Positions 14,718-21,122 of a stretch of DNA of 21,122 nucleotides are shown piece after piece. A program made the position numbers and the translations under genes. The notes under the pieces are model-generated. The model worked only from the letters and a program-made list of their open reading frames with translations. It was not told the DNA's origin and made no database searches. The DNA lies in the NCBI GenBank assembly GCA_964467615.1, contig CAYXRK010000079.1, positions 1 through 21,122 on the forward strand. Reading direction: 5' to 3'. Positions within the stretch are counted from its first letter, which is position 1. The number at the start of each line of letters is the position of its first letter. Source of the DNA: CAYXRK01 sp964467615 (GTDB taxonomy: Bacteria > Hydrogenedentota > Hydrogenedentia > Hydrogenedentales > GCA-2746185).

Positions 14718-15410
14718 ATGAAAACGTTACTTTGGCCCGCGATCACCATCGTCGCCACAATCGTCCTCGTTGGTGGGCACCTCGCGGGTATTGGATGGCC
14801 TGCAGGCGTCGCCAAAATGGTCGCTTCCACCGGGTTCATCCTGACCGGCGTTGCGGCCGGTGCGGCCACGCACCGCGTGGGGCGGATTATTTTGGCAGGG
14901 CTCGTCCTTTCGTGGTTCGGGGACCTGTTCCTCATTGGCAGCGGAGACACGTACTTTCAGCTCGGGCTCGTGAGCTTCCTATCGGGGCACGTCGCCTACT
15001 CCGCCGCGTTCTTGGCGCACGGCGTGAGGCCGGGTTGGGTCGGCGCGGCACTCGTCCCCGTGTTAATCATCGGCGCCCTCGTACTGAATTGGCTGCTTCC
15101 GAACGTCCCCGCCGACATGCTTGGCCCGGTGTGGGCGTACTTCGTCGTGATCACCGCGATGCTGCTGCTCGCGATAGGGGCGCGGGGCGCCGGCGCACCG
15201 CTCATATTGCCGCTCGGGGCGGCGTGCTTCTACTTTTCCGATATTTCGGTAGCCAGTGGAAAATTCGTTCCGGGAGATTTTCCCCACTACGTCTGGGGTC
15301 TACCCCTCTATTTCGGGGGTCAGTTGCTCATCGCCCGCGCCGCAGGCGAGGCCAGGGGCGTCGTTCGGCACGGAAAGGCGACGCAGTCGGCCGCGGATGC
15401 AACGGCATAG
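14718..15410 (+). CDS. YhhN-family integral membrane protein (lysoplasmalogenase-like)
   Basis: Integral membrane protein of 230 residues with about eight predicted transmembrane helices, the usual size for YhhN/TMEM86. Family landmarks are KMVASTGFILTGV (first conserved helix), LVLSWFGDLFLI with its aspartate, FLSGHVAYSAAFL with its histidine, and ACFYFSDISVA with a second aspartate. Animal members hydrolyse the vinyl ether bond of lysoplasmalogens; most bacterial ones are uncharacterised, so the activity here is inferred from family only. ATG 14718 starts directly at the first hydrophobic helix (MKTLLWPAITIVATIVL); an upstream in-frame ATG at 14676 adds a polar 14-residue stretch and overlaps the likely promoter. 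The gene is divergent from the hydrolase and followed by a 313-base non-coding gap. Confidence 0.85.
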   Translation: MKTLLWPAITIVATIVLVGGHLAGIGWPAGVAKMVASTGFILTGVAAGAATHRVGRIILAGLVLSWFGDLFLIGSGDTYFQLGLVSFLSGHVAYSAAFLAHGVRPGWVGAALVPVLIIGALVLNWLLPNVPADMLGPVWAYFVVITAMLLLAIGARGAGAPLILPLGAACFYFSDISVASGKFVPGDFPHYVWGLPLYFGGQLLIARAAGEARGVVRHGKATQSAADATA

Positions 15411-15723
15411 CTGGCCTCCAAAACTGCCGACTGGCATGACCAGGATTCCCGATACTACCCGTCTACGCCACGCCGGGAGACTTCAGGCATCCAGGCCGTT
15501 CGTAGCCGCCGAACGGGCCCGAAACGAAATGGAAGAAAATTAGTCGAATCTCATGTTATACTTGTGTTTGATTCGTTCCGATATTCCGCGCGGAGACGGT
15601 CGTGGGGCCGTTTTTTGCCGTTCAACGAGAGGGGTTTCAGGCTACGGTGAGGCGCGCGCGTCCGACGCGCTGCCCCGACGGTGTGACTGCGAAAAACGCG
15701 GTCCTTTCCTGGGAGAATAGAGC
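15411..15723. other. Non-coding gap of 313 bases with hairpins, possible leader
   Basis: No credible gene is seen here. The first half continues codon-like GC-rich sequence past the YhhN stop without a supported start. A TATACT box at 15557-15562 has no good -35 partner. A terminator-like hairpin follows at 15596-15616. Further on a GC-rich stem GCGCG-TCCGA-CGCGC lies at 15656-15670. A ribosome-binding site GGGAG at 15711-15715 serves the TTG start of the next gene. A structured 5' leader of the metallophosphoesterase is one reading. Confidence 0.5.
15596..15616 (+). terminator. Intrinsic terminator-like hairpin
   Basis: ACGGTC-GTGG-GGCCGT forms a six-pair stem (one G-U) with a four-base loop, closing directly into six T residues at 15611-15616. 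The flanking purines can extend the stem into the T-run through A-U and G-U pairs. It is 186 bases after the YhhN stop, so it either ends that transcript late or acts as an attenuator in the leader of the next gene. Confidence 0.55.
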
Positions 15724-16449
15724 TTGCTATACGCGATAATTTCGGACCTGCACGCCAATCTCGAAGCGACCGAAACAGTTCTGAAGAAAATTGACGAGCT
15801 TGGCGTCGATCAAATCATCAATCTGGGTGACGTCGTCGGGTACAACGCGAGCCCGAACGAATGTGTCGACCTCATGCGCGAAAGAAAAACCCCAAGCATT
15901 TGCGGCAATCACGACGCCGTCGCGTGTGGGCTCGAGGAGCCGTGGGGTTTCAATCCGGTTGCCCTCCAAGCCGCCATGTGGACCCGGGAAACGCTTCGCA
16001 AAGACAATCATGAATGGCTCCGGGGCCTTCCAGACGCGCAGAAGATAGACAGTTTTCTCGCGGTGCATGGAAGCCCGACGAACCGCAATACCTATCTCTT
16101 TACATGGGAAGACGTGCTGCCGCATATGAGCTACGTCGAGGAACAAGGTTGCAATCTTTGCTTCTTCGGCCATACGCACAGCCCAGGCATCTTCTCGCGC
16201 GACGGCGTCTACACAGTAGACAACGATTCCAAGTTTTCCCTAGGCAATGGCAAGATGTTTTTCGTCAATCCTGGTTCGGTGGGGCAACCGCGGGATGGCG
16301 ACCCCAGGGCGTCGTTCGGGCTCTACGACACAGACAAGAAAGAGTACGAGCTTGTCCGGCTCAACTACCCTGTAAAAAAGGCCGCAGAGCGCGTCACCAA
16401 GGCGGGGTTACCGTCGTTCCTCTCGGAGCGCTTGTTCCTTGGGCGTTAG
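15724..16449 (+). CDS. Calcineurin-like metallophosphoesterase (YfcE/MJ0936-type)
   Basis: Predicted cytoplasmic metal-dependent phosphoesterase of 241 residues. The complete metal-binding set is visible: Asp8 and His10 in ISDLHAN, Asp36 in NLGDVVGY, Asn62-His63 in CGNHD, His115 in AVHGSP, and His150/His152 in FGHTH. NASPNECVDLMRE and VNPGSVGQPRDGDPRASFGLYD are typical of small single-domain phosphodiesterases. It starts at TTG 15724 with GGGAG eight bases upstream, and no ATG or GTG near the N-terminus preserves the SDLH motif. The substrate is uncertain: relatives hydrolyse cyclic nucleotides, diadenosine tetraphosphate or phosphoproteins. It lies 73 bases upstream of hisB and after a structured gap, so it may be a single-gene unit. 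Confidence 0.92.
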   Translation: MLYAIISDLHANLEATETVLKKIDELGVDQIINLGDVVGYNASPNECVDLMRERKTPSICGNHDAVACGLEEPWGFNPVALQAAMWTRETLRKDNHEWLRGLPDAQKIDSFLAVHGSPTNRNTYLFTWEDVLPHMSYVEEQGCNLCFFGHTHSPGIFSRDGVYTVDNDSKFSLGNGKMFFVNPGSVGQPRDGDPRASFGLYDTDKKEYELVRLNYPVKKAAERVTKAGLPSFLSERLFLGR

Positions 16450-16454
16450 CGCGG

Positions 16455-16482
16455 TTGCGCCCTCGCACAAAGTGAGCATACT
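16455..16482 (+). promoter_or_regulatory. Possible promoter for hisBH
   Basis: TTGCGC (16455-16460) and CATACT (16477-16482) are 16 bases apart, giving a start near 16489 and a leader of about 34 bases to hisB. Both hexamers are imperfect and no Shine-Dalgarno precedes ATG 16523, so this is tentative. Confidence 0.3.
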
Positions 16483-16522
16483 TTTCGGCGTAGACGGCAC
16501 GTTTGCCGAGCTTCACTAAACC

Positions 16523-17113
16523 ATGCGCCAAGCCACAATCACACGCGAAACGAAAGAAACGCGGATATCCGTTTCGATCGACCTAGACGGCAGCGGCAGG
16601 GCCGAGGTTTCGACGGGTATCGGCTTCTTCGATCACATGCTGACGCACCTGGCCAAACACGGTCATTTCGACGTAACCGTGGAGGCGAAGGGCGATCTCG
16701 AAATCGACGGCCACCACACCGTCGAGGATGTCGGCATTTGCCTGGGCCAAGCGTTTTTGAAGGCCGTCGGCGAGCCGAAGGGTATCGCTCGGTTCGGTCA
16801 TGCGGTGCTACCGATGGACGAAGCCCTCGCCGAAGCCTCCGTTGATTTCAGCGGGCGGCCATATATGGTGTTTCGCGCCGACGTTCCCAAGGTGCGCATC
16901 GGCGATTTCGATGCGGAATTGGCGGAGGAGTTCTTTCGCGCGTTCGCGATGAACGGGCGGATCACGCTTCATGTGAATCTTCGTTACGGATCGAACGCGC
17001 ACCACGCCGTCGAAATCATGTTCAAGGCGTTTGCGAAGGCGCTGTCGCGGGCGGTCGCTCGCGATCCGCGCGAAACAGGAGTGCCCTCCACGAAAGGCGT
17101 GCTTGAAACATGA
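16523..17113 (+). CDS. hisB: Imidazoleglycerol-phosphate dehydratase HisB
   Basis: Cytoplasmic Mn2+-dependent enzyme of 196 residues that dehydrates imidazole glycerol phosphate to imidazole acetol phosphate, the sixth step of histidine synthesis. The family motifs are all present: GIGFFDHMLTHLAKHG (32-47), the metal ligands in DGHHTVEDVG (62-71), and the second metal-site motif YGSNAHHAVE (155-164). It is the stand-alone dehydratase, without the phosphatase domain fused in Enterobacteria. The N-terminus RQATITRETKETRISVSIDLDG is normal, which supports ATG 16523, although no ribosome-binding site is seen. Its stop overlaps the hisH start as ATGA at 17110-17113, so the two are co-transcribed and translationally coupled. 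Confidence 0.97.
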   Translation: MRQATITRETKETRISVSIDLDGSGRAEVSTGIGFFDHMLTHLAKHGHFDVTVEAKGDLEIDGHHTVEDVGICLGQAFLKAVGEPKGIARFGHAVLPMDEALAEASVDFSGRPYMVFRADVPKVRIGDFDAELAEEFFRAFAMNGRITLHVNLRYGSNAHHAVEIMFKAFAKALSRAVARDPRETGVPSTKGVLET

Positions 17114-17766
17114 TCGCCGTGGTGGACTATGGCATGGGAAATCTTCGGAGTGCGCAGAAGGGCATCGAGAAAGCGGGCTTCGAAGCGCGGATTACAGACA
17201 ACCCCGACGACGTCCTCAACGCCGATGGCGTGGTATTGCCCGGGGTAGGCGCCTTCGGTGATTGTTATTCCGGCCTGGCGGATCGCGGATTCGTCGGGCC
17301 GATACGCGAGGTCGCCGCGCGCGGCACACCGCTCTTGGGCATTTGCGTAGGGATGCAACTATTTTTCGAGGGCAGCGAAGAAGGTGACGTGCGAACCGGG
17401 CTCGGCCTCATTCCGGGCCGAGTAAAGCGATTTCCTCCCTCCAAAATTTCGGGACTGAAAGTCCCGCATATGGGATGGAACCAAATCCGCCCCGTTCGGG
17501 CCTGCCCGCTCTTCCAGTACGTGTCCGCCAACCCCGCCTTGTACTTCGTCCACAGCTACTATCCCAGTCCGGAATCGACTGAAGACGTGATCGCGGTTGC
17601 CGAGTACGGCCTCGAGTTTCCCGCGATCGTTGGCAGGGCCAACGTGATGGGAACCCAGTTTCACCCAGAGAAGAGCCAACGCGAAGGCATCGCGCTCCTC
17701 CGGGCGTTCGGCGAGATCGTCGCCTCGAGTGCTCCTGAGCGCCTCGCCATGCACCACACCGCATAA
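17110..17766 (+). CDS. hisH: Imidazole glycerol phosphate synthase glutaminase subunit HisH
   Basis: Class I glutamine amidotransferase of 218 residues that supplies ammonia to HisF in forming imidazole glycerol phosphate and AICAR. The catalytic triad is visible as Cys79 in LLGICVGMQLFF and His185/Glu187 in GTQFHPEKS. VVDYGMGNLRSAQKG (4-18), LPGVGAFGDC (43-52) and YFVHSYY (145-151) are family marks. Length is slightly above the usual 200-210 owing to a short C-terminal tail (SSAPERLAMHHTA). The ATG lies in an ATGA overlap with hisB. hisA and hisF, its usual partners, do not follow; an HDOD gene with its own promoter does. They must lie elsewhere in the genome. Confidence 0.97.
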   Translation: MIAVVDYGMGNLRSAQKGIEKAGFEARITDNPDDVLNADGVVLPGVGAFGDCYSGLADRGFVGPIREVAARGTPLLGICVGMQLFFEGSEEGDVRTGLGLIPGRVKRFPPSKISGLKVPHMGWNQIRPVRACPLFQYVSANPALYFVHSYYPSPESTEDVIAVAEYGLEFPAIVGRANVMGTQFHPEKSQREGIALLRAFGEIVASSAPERLAMHHTA

Positions 17767-17781
17767 GCGATTTGATGCCAC

Positions 17782-17811
17782 TTACCCATTCTCCGCGTAT
17801 CCGGGTATAAT
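17782..17811 (+). promoter_or_regulatory. Promoter for the HDOD gene
   Basis: A perfect TATAAT at 17806-17811 is preceded by TTACCC (17782-17787) at 18-base spacing. Initiation would be near 17818, giving a leader of about 46 bases before GTG 17864. Confidence 0.5.
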
Positions 17812-17826
17812 TCCAACGGGTGGGCG

Positions 17827-17841
17827 ACGTCCATTGGACGT
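17827..17841 (+). other. Inverted repeat in the HDOD gene leader
   Basis: ACGTCC-ATT-GGACGT is a perfect 6-base inverted repeat with a 3-base spacer, just downstream of the predicted start and 10 bases before the AGGAGG ribosome-binding site (17852-17857). It could be an operator for a dimeric repressor or a leader hairpin. No second copy was noticed elsewhere in the window. Confidence 0.45.
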
Positions 17842-17863
17842 TCCAAGTTTTAGGAGGGGCGAA

Positions 17864-18748
17864 GTGTCAGACGCAAGTCGGCTTCTCGAGCTCGAAAAGG
17901 CGATCACCAAGGTGGGTGACCTCCCTGTGGTCCCCGAGGTCGTGTCGGAAGTGTTGCGTTTGACCGACGACCCGGACGTCGCTTTACAAGCGGTGAGCGA
18001 TGAAATCCAACGGGACCCGGCGATTACAGCGAAACTGTTGAGAGTCAGCAATTCGCCTTACTACGGCATGAAGCAGGCGGTCGGGACGCTCAAGCTGGCC
18101 CTGGTCATTCTCGGCGTGCGCGAGGTGCGCAACATCGTGCTCGGGATTTCTGTAATGGACGCGCTTCGAAACGAGCGCACCGAGCGTCTGCTCCAGAAAT
18201 CCGACTTTTGGAACCATTCGGCGCTCGTGGGTGGGCTTGCGCGCAAACTCGGCACGCACTTTCGGCTCGGGTTGCAAGGCGAGGACTTTATCGCCGGACT
18301 TCTGCACGACATCGGCAAATTGCTGTTATGGCGCCAACTCGATGGGGCCTATGAATCCGTATTCGTGGCGTCGGGCGGCCACTCGATGCGCTTATGCGAA
18401 GCGGAGCGCGCGGCCTTTGGATTCGATCATGCCGACGCCGCGGCCTTACTGGCGAACAAATGGAACATGCCCGAGACCCTTCGCGACGCCCTCGCGTTTC
18501 ACCACGACGGCGACGGCCGATCGCTCGAATCGGCCAAGGATCCGCGCCTCGCGGCCGTTGTGCGGATCGCAAACTACGCGGCGCGCGATGACTGGTCGGC
18601 CGAATCAGCCGAGGGTATTCAGTCGTTGACCGATAACGCCGCGTGGGATCTGGTTTGTCACGGTCTGGTCTTTTCAACGGAAGAAAGGCGCGAACTGTTG
18701 GCCGGCTTTATGGATCAGCTTGACGAGGCGCCCGCCCTTAGTCTTTAG
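17864..18748 (+). CDS. HDOD-domain regulatory protein
   Basis: Predicted cytoplasmic signalling protein of 294 residues made almost wholly of one HDOD domain. Typical blocks are DLPVVPEVVSEVLRLTDD (19-36), SDEIQRDPAITAKLLRVSNSPYYG (45-68), LGVREVRNIVLGISVM (83-98), FWNHSALVGGLARKLG (115-130) and GLLHDIGKLLLW (145-156). Many HDOD proteins have lost the HD metal pair; this one keeps His148-Asp149 followed by Ile-Gly-Lys, and also has His118 and the HH pair in ALAFHHDG, so metal binding remains possible. Family members act in stress, motility and c-di-GMP signalling. The start is GTG 17864, set by AGGAGG six bases upstream; the frame is open further back through the promoter and into hisH, so longer starts are unlikely. 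Confidence 0.9.
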   Translation: MSDASRLLELEKAITKVGDLPVVPEVVSEVLRLTDDPDVALQAVSDEIQRDPAITAKLLRVSNSPYYGMKQAVGTLKLALVILGVREVRNIVLGISVMDALRNERTERLLQKSDFWNHSALVGGLARKLGTHFRLGLQGEDFIAGLLHDIGKLLLWRQLDGAYESVFVASGGHSMRLCEAERAAFGFDHADAAALLANKWNMPETLRDALAFHHDGDGRSLESAKDPRLAAVVRIANYAARDDWSAESAEGIQSLTDNAAWDLVCHGLVFSTEERRELLAGFMDQLDEAPALSL

Positions 18749-18759
18749 TCGAAATCGCG

Positions 18760-18789
18760 TTGTTCCCGATTTCCTGCCGGTGGTAGAGT
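18760..18789 (+). promoter_or_regulatory. Possible promoter for the small acidic protein gene
   Basis: TTGTTC (18760-18765) and TAGAGT (18784-18789) are 18 bases apart, predicting a start near 18796 and a leader of about 36 bases. Both hexamers deviate from consensus. Confidence 0.3.
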
Positions 18790-18831
18790 AGTGGTGCGTC
18801 GCGAAGCCGCACCCACGCGCACGGGGGTACG

Positions 18832-19056
18832 ATGGGGAAAAAGGTCAAATTTGAACTTACACGGAACGAATCGCTCCAGGGCATTGATCTCGAACTCGAG
18901 GAGGCAATGTCCGAGCTCGACGGAGCGAACGATCGTATCGGCACAATTCTGGCCGGATTCAACCAGCAACCCGGTCACGAGGCCGACTATGCTGAACTCG
19001 ACGAAAACGGCGACGCAGTCACCGATTCCGAACAGGCCGGTCCCGGCGGCGAGTAG
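18832..19056 (+). CDS. Small acidic protein of unknown function
   Basis: Short gene of 74 codons that I do not recognise. The first ten residues are basic (MGKKVKFELT); the rest is strongly acidic with a predicted amphipathic helix (LQGIDLELEEAMSELDGANDRIGTILAGF, about 15-43) followed by a likely disordered tail rich in Asp, Glu and Gly. No cysteine, no membrane segment and no signal peptide. A G-run (18823-18827) four bases before the ATG is a weak ribosome-binding site. It sits 83 bases after the HDOD gene and 29 bases before a glycosyltransferase on the same strand. Its shape could suit a small adaptor or coiled-coil partner, but no function is assigned. A competing reading frame across the same bases gives an Arg/Pro/Ser-rich product and is less protein-like. 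Confidence 0.6.
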   Translation: MGKKVKFELTRNESLQGIDLELEEAMSELDGANDRIGTILAGFNQQPGHEADYAELDENGDAVTDSEQAGPGGE

Positions 19057-19085
19057 TTTGCGCACCCGGGCCGCGCGGCCCCATC

Positions 19086-20246
19086 GTGGTTGACGCGCCC
19101 CTTGCCATCTTCCTCACCGATCCGCACTCCCGTGGAGGCGGTCAGGTTAGGTACATCACGGAGCTTTCCAGGGAACTCGCCGCGCTGGGTCATCGCGTCA
19201 CGATAGGGTGCCGTCCCGCGAGCGTACTTGTCGAGAAGGCACACGCGATCGGCGTCGGCGTGTGGGATCGGTTCTCGTTTCGCGGAGGTGTGCGGCCTCG
19301 CGCGTGGGTGGACGACCTTCGTGAATTTCGCCGTGCTGTGACCAGTCTCGCGCCGGATATAGTCCACGCGAATTTGTCACAAGATCACTGGACCTGCGCC
19401 CTCGGAAATCGGATATCGGGTTATCCGGCATGTGTCGTCCGGACCCGGCACAATACGTATCCCGTTGCCAACTCGTTTCCAAATCGCGTCCTAAATCGGA
19501 ACTGGACCGACTATCAAATCGTGGTGTGCGATGTCGTTCGCCGCCAACTCGCATCGCAGCCCGTTTTTGATCCGGCGCGCCTATGTTCGATCCACAACGG
19601 CGTTGATGCGGAGCGCTTCGGACCCGATGCGGAATCGCGCGCGCGGGCCCGCGAGGAATTCCACTACGGCCCGAACGACCTCGTCCTCGGAATCGCAGCA
19701 CGCCTCGTCCCGGCCAAGGGCCACGAATACCTTTTCCGCGCAGCCGCAAGTCTTCGCGCGGAACTGCCGAACCTCCGGGTCCTCGTGCTCGGCGAAGGAG
19801 AACTTGAAAGCTCGCTCCGAGACCTCGCAAGCGAACTGGATATCGGATCCATCGTGAACTTCGCGGGATTCCGAGAAGACATGGCCTATTGCACGCAGGC
19901 CTTCGATATCGGCGTGCAACCCTCGATCGACTGTGACACCTCTTCCTTCAGCCTCAAGGAACAGATGGCGGCGGAAAAGCCGGTGATCGCTTCGGACTAC
20001 GGTGGTCTCACGGAAATCGTAACAGACTCCGTCGAGGGCCTAGTCGTACCGCAACGAACGATCGGGCCGTTGGCCGGCGCGATTCGCGCACTCGCGAAAG
20101 ATGCCGGACTCCGTGCCGCGATGGGCGCCAGAGGCCGCGCCCGCGTTCTCCGCGATTTCACGGTCCAGGTCTTCGCGTCACGCACGGTCGAAGCGTATCG
20201 CCGCGCGCTCGATTTCCATCGAGCGCGGGCGCGGGGCCGGTCGTGA
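19086..20246 (+). CDS. Glycosyltransferase family 4 (first of two)
   Basis: Predicted GT-B glycosyltransferase of 386 residues acting in surface glycan synthesis. The N-terminal domain carries the glycine-rich acceptor loop PHSRGGGQVRYITELSRELAALGHRVTI and DIVHANLSQDH. The C-terminal GT4 domain shows SIHNGVDAERF, LGIAARLVPAKGHEYLFRAAA, VLVLGEGELESSLRDLA, NFAGFREDMA and the nucleotide-sugar block DCDTSSFSLKEQMAAEKPVIASDYGGLTEIV. In the EX7E motif the first glutamate is replaced by aspartate (D-x7-E). GTG 19086 is the best start; no ribosome-binding site is visible. It ends in a four-base overlap (GTGA) with the next glycosyltransferase, so the two are co-translated. Donor and acceptor are unknown. 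Confidence 0.88.
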   Translation: MVDAPLAIFLTDPHSRGGGQVRYITELSRELAALGHRVTIGCRPASVLVEKAHAIGVGVWDRFSFRGGVRPRAWVDDLREFRRAVTSLAPDIVHANLSQDHWTCALGNRISGYPACVVRTRHNTYPVANSFPNRVLNRNWTDYQIVVCDVVRRQLASQPVFDPARLCSIHNGVDAERFGPDAESRARAREEFHYGPNDLVLGIAARLVPAKGHEYLFRAAASLRAELPNLRVLVLGEGELESSLRDLASELDIGSIVNFAGFREDMAYCTQAFDIGVQPSIDCDTSSFSLKEQMAAEKPVIASDYGGLTEIVTDSVEGLVVPQRTIGPLAGAIRALAKDAGLRAAMGARGRARVLRDFTVQVFASRTVEAYRRALDFHRARARGRS

Positions 20247-21122
20247 ACATTCTCCACATCGACGAGCAACGCACCTGGCGCGGCGGCGAGCAACAGGCGA
20301 GTTGGCTTGTTCGGGGGCTGGCCGCGCGCGGTCATCGCGTGTGGATCGCGGGCCGGCCGGGCGCGCCATTCCTGACGGCGGAACACGGAGGAGCGGGCGT
20401 CGAACGGATTGCCGTGCCGCTGCGAAACGAACTTGATTTTCCGTCTGCCACACAATTGGCGCGAATTGTCCGCGAAAACAAGATCGACGTTATTCACGCC
20501 CACACAAGTCACGCACACATGATCGCGTGCATGACGCGCAGGTTCGCACGCCGGGGCCGCGTAGTGGTGTCGCGGCGCATCGACTTCGCTCCCAAAGCAA
20601 ACCTGTTCAACCGTTGGAAGTATCGACTTCCTGATGCGTTCATTTCGGTATCGAAACGTGTGGACGAGGTACTCGCGCAGTTCGGCGTGCCTGAAATGAA
20701 GCGTCACGTCGTCTATAGTTCGATCGACCTTTCACGCGTCGATGTCGAACCGCTTTCGCGCGAAGCGCTCGGCGTTCCGCCGGACGTTCCCCTGCTCGTC
20801 TCGGCGGGCGCGTTGGTCGCGCACAAGGACCATGCGACGTTGATCAACGCAGCTGAAATTCTGTCGAAGCAGGGACGCGATTTTCGATTGTTGATCGCGG
20901 GCGATGGGCCGCTGCGGCCGGATCTCCAACGACGCATTGTAGGGACCTCGCTACGCCAGCGTGTCCTGTTGCTTGGGCATAGGGACGACGTGCCCGCGCT
21001 TATCCGCGCCGCGGACGTTTACGTGTCCTCAAGTTGGTCCGAAGGGCTTGGCACGTCAGTCCTCGAAGCGCTGGCATGCCAAAAGCCTGTCGTCGCCACG
21101 GACGCGGGAGGGGTGCGCGAAA
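20243..21122 (+). CDS. Glycosyltransferase family 4 (second, cut by window end)
   Basis: Partial gene, 293 codons before the window edge, open throughout. It encodes a second GT-B enzyme: MNILHIDEQRTWRGGEQQ at the N-terminus with the glycine-rich acceptor loop, then DVIHAHTSHAHMIA, VVYSSIDLSRVDVEPL, LLVSAGALVAHKDHATLINAA, LLIAGDGPLRPDL, and the intact nucleotide-sugar motif EGLGTSVLEALACQKPVVATDAGGVRE, where the E-x7-E pair is complete. The GTG start at 20243 overlaps the previous stop. It probably lacks only about 60-80 residues. The pair looks like part of a cluster for an exported or LPS-linked polysaccharide continuing beyond the window. Confidence 0.9.
   Translation, partial: MNILHIDEQRTWRGGEQQASWLVRGLAARGHRVWIAGRPGAPFLTAEHGGAGVERIAVPLRNELDFPSATQLARIVRENKIDVIHAHTSHAHMIACMTRRFARRGRVVVSRRIDFAPKANLFNRWKYRLPDAFISVSKRVDEVLAQFGVPEMKRHVVYSSIDLSRVDVEPLSREALGVPPDVPLLVSAGALVAHKDHATLINAAEILSKQGRDFRLLIAGDGPLRPDLQRRIVGTSLRQRVLLLGHRDDVPALIRAADVYVSSSWSEGLGTSVLEALACQKPVVATDAGGVRE

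Noticed and set aside
15256..15543. Plus-strand frame of 95 codons running from YhhN into the gap
   Set aside because: It overlaps the YhhN gene in another frame, has no ribosome-binding site and a product rich in Arg, Pro and Ser with no fold.
15596..15723. tRNA-Sec or 6S-like RNA in the gap before the metallophosphoesterase
   Set aside because: I looked for a GGTTCGA T-loop, a UCA anticodon loop and a closed acceptor stem of tRNA-Sec size and found none; 6S pairing across a central bubble was not evident either.
18791..19093. Alternative frame of 100 codons over the small acidic protein
   Set aside because: The product is Arg/Ser/Thr/Pro-rich and unstructured, while the 18832 frame gives a coherent acidic helix and a G-run upstream of its ATG.
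1..21122. CRISPR arrays, insertion sequences, phage genes, attachment sites
   Set aside because: No regularly spaced direct repeats, transposase or integrase motifs, terminal inverted repeats or tRNA-adjacent duplications were seen on either strand by eye.

Overview
The window is about 21 kb of GC-rich (by eye roughly 60% G+C), densely packed bacterial chromosome. It has 22 protein-coding genes, short intergenic gaps and several ATGA/GTGA-type overlaps. I see no rRNA, tRNA, CRISPR array, transposase or integrase. Tandem Gfo/Idh/MocA oxidoreductases, a secreted diheme cytochrome, an orphan type IV pilin-like protein and a selenocysteine locus suggest a Gram-negative environmental lineage of the Planctomycetes/Hydrogenedentes/Acidobacteria kind. 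That placement is an impression from gene style, not a marker-gene result.

Layout. 1-2100: an exported NTF2-like protein (+) converges on a thioesterase-diheme cytochrome pair (-). 2144-4904: back-to-back promoters separate that pair from a + strand operon of two Gfo/Idh/MocA oxidoreductases, an antitoxin-like protein and a PIN-domain toxin, the last three joined by overlapping stop/start codons. 4940-6848: a secreted DUF3748 beta-propeller protein and a type IV pilin-like protein (-). 7075-8193: a family 9 glycosyltransferase (+). 8257-11589: selA and selB, the selenocysteine synthesis and decoding genes. 11621-14605: a minus-strand run of an exported alpha/beta hydrolase, an FAD-dependent oxidoreductase and a small DUF1272 cysteine-rich protein. 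14718-16449: a YhhN-family membrane protein, a 313-base gap with a terminator-like hairpin, and a metallophosphoesterase. 16523-17766: hisB-hisH. 17864-19056: an HDOD-domain protein and a small acidic protein of unknown function. 19086 to the end: two overlapping GT4 glycosyltransferases, the second cut by the window edge.

How the genes fit together. The clearest pathway is selenocysteine incorporation: SelA charges tRNA-Sec and SelB delivers it to UGA. SelD, the tRNA and any client selenoprotein must lie elsewhere, because I could not find them here. HisB and HisH serve two steps of histidine synthesis. GT9 and the two GT4 enzymes point to cell-surface glycan synthesis. The toxin-antitoxin pair welded to a sugar-oxidoreductase operon and several possibly leaderless starts are the more unusual points. 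I did not find convincing evidence of a wholly new system.
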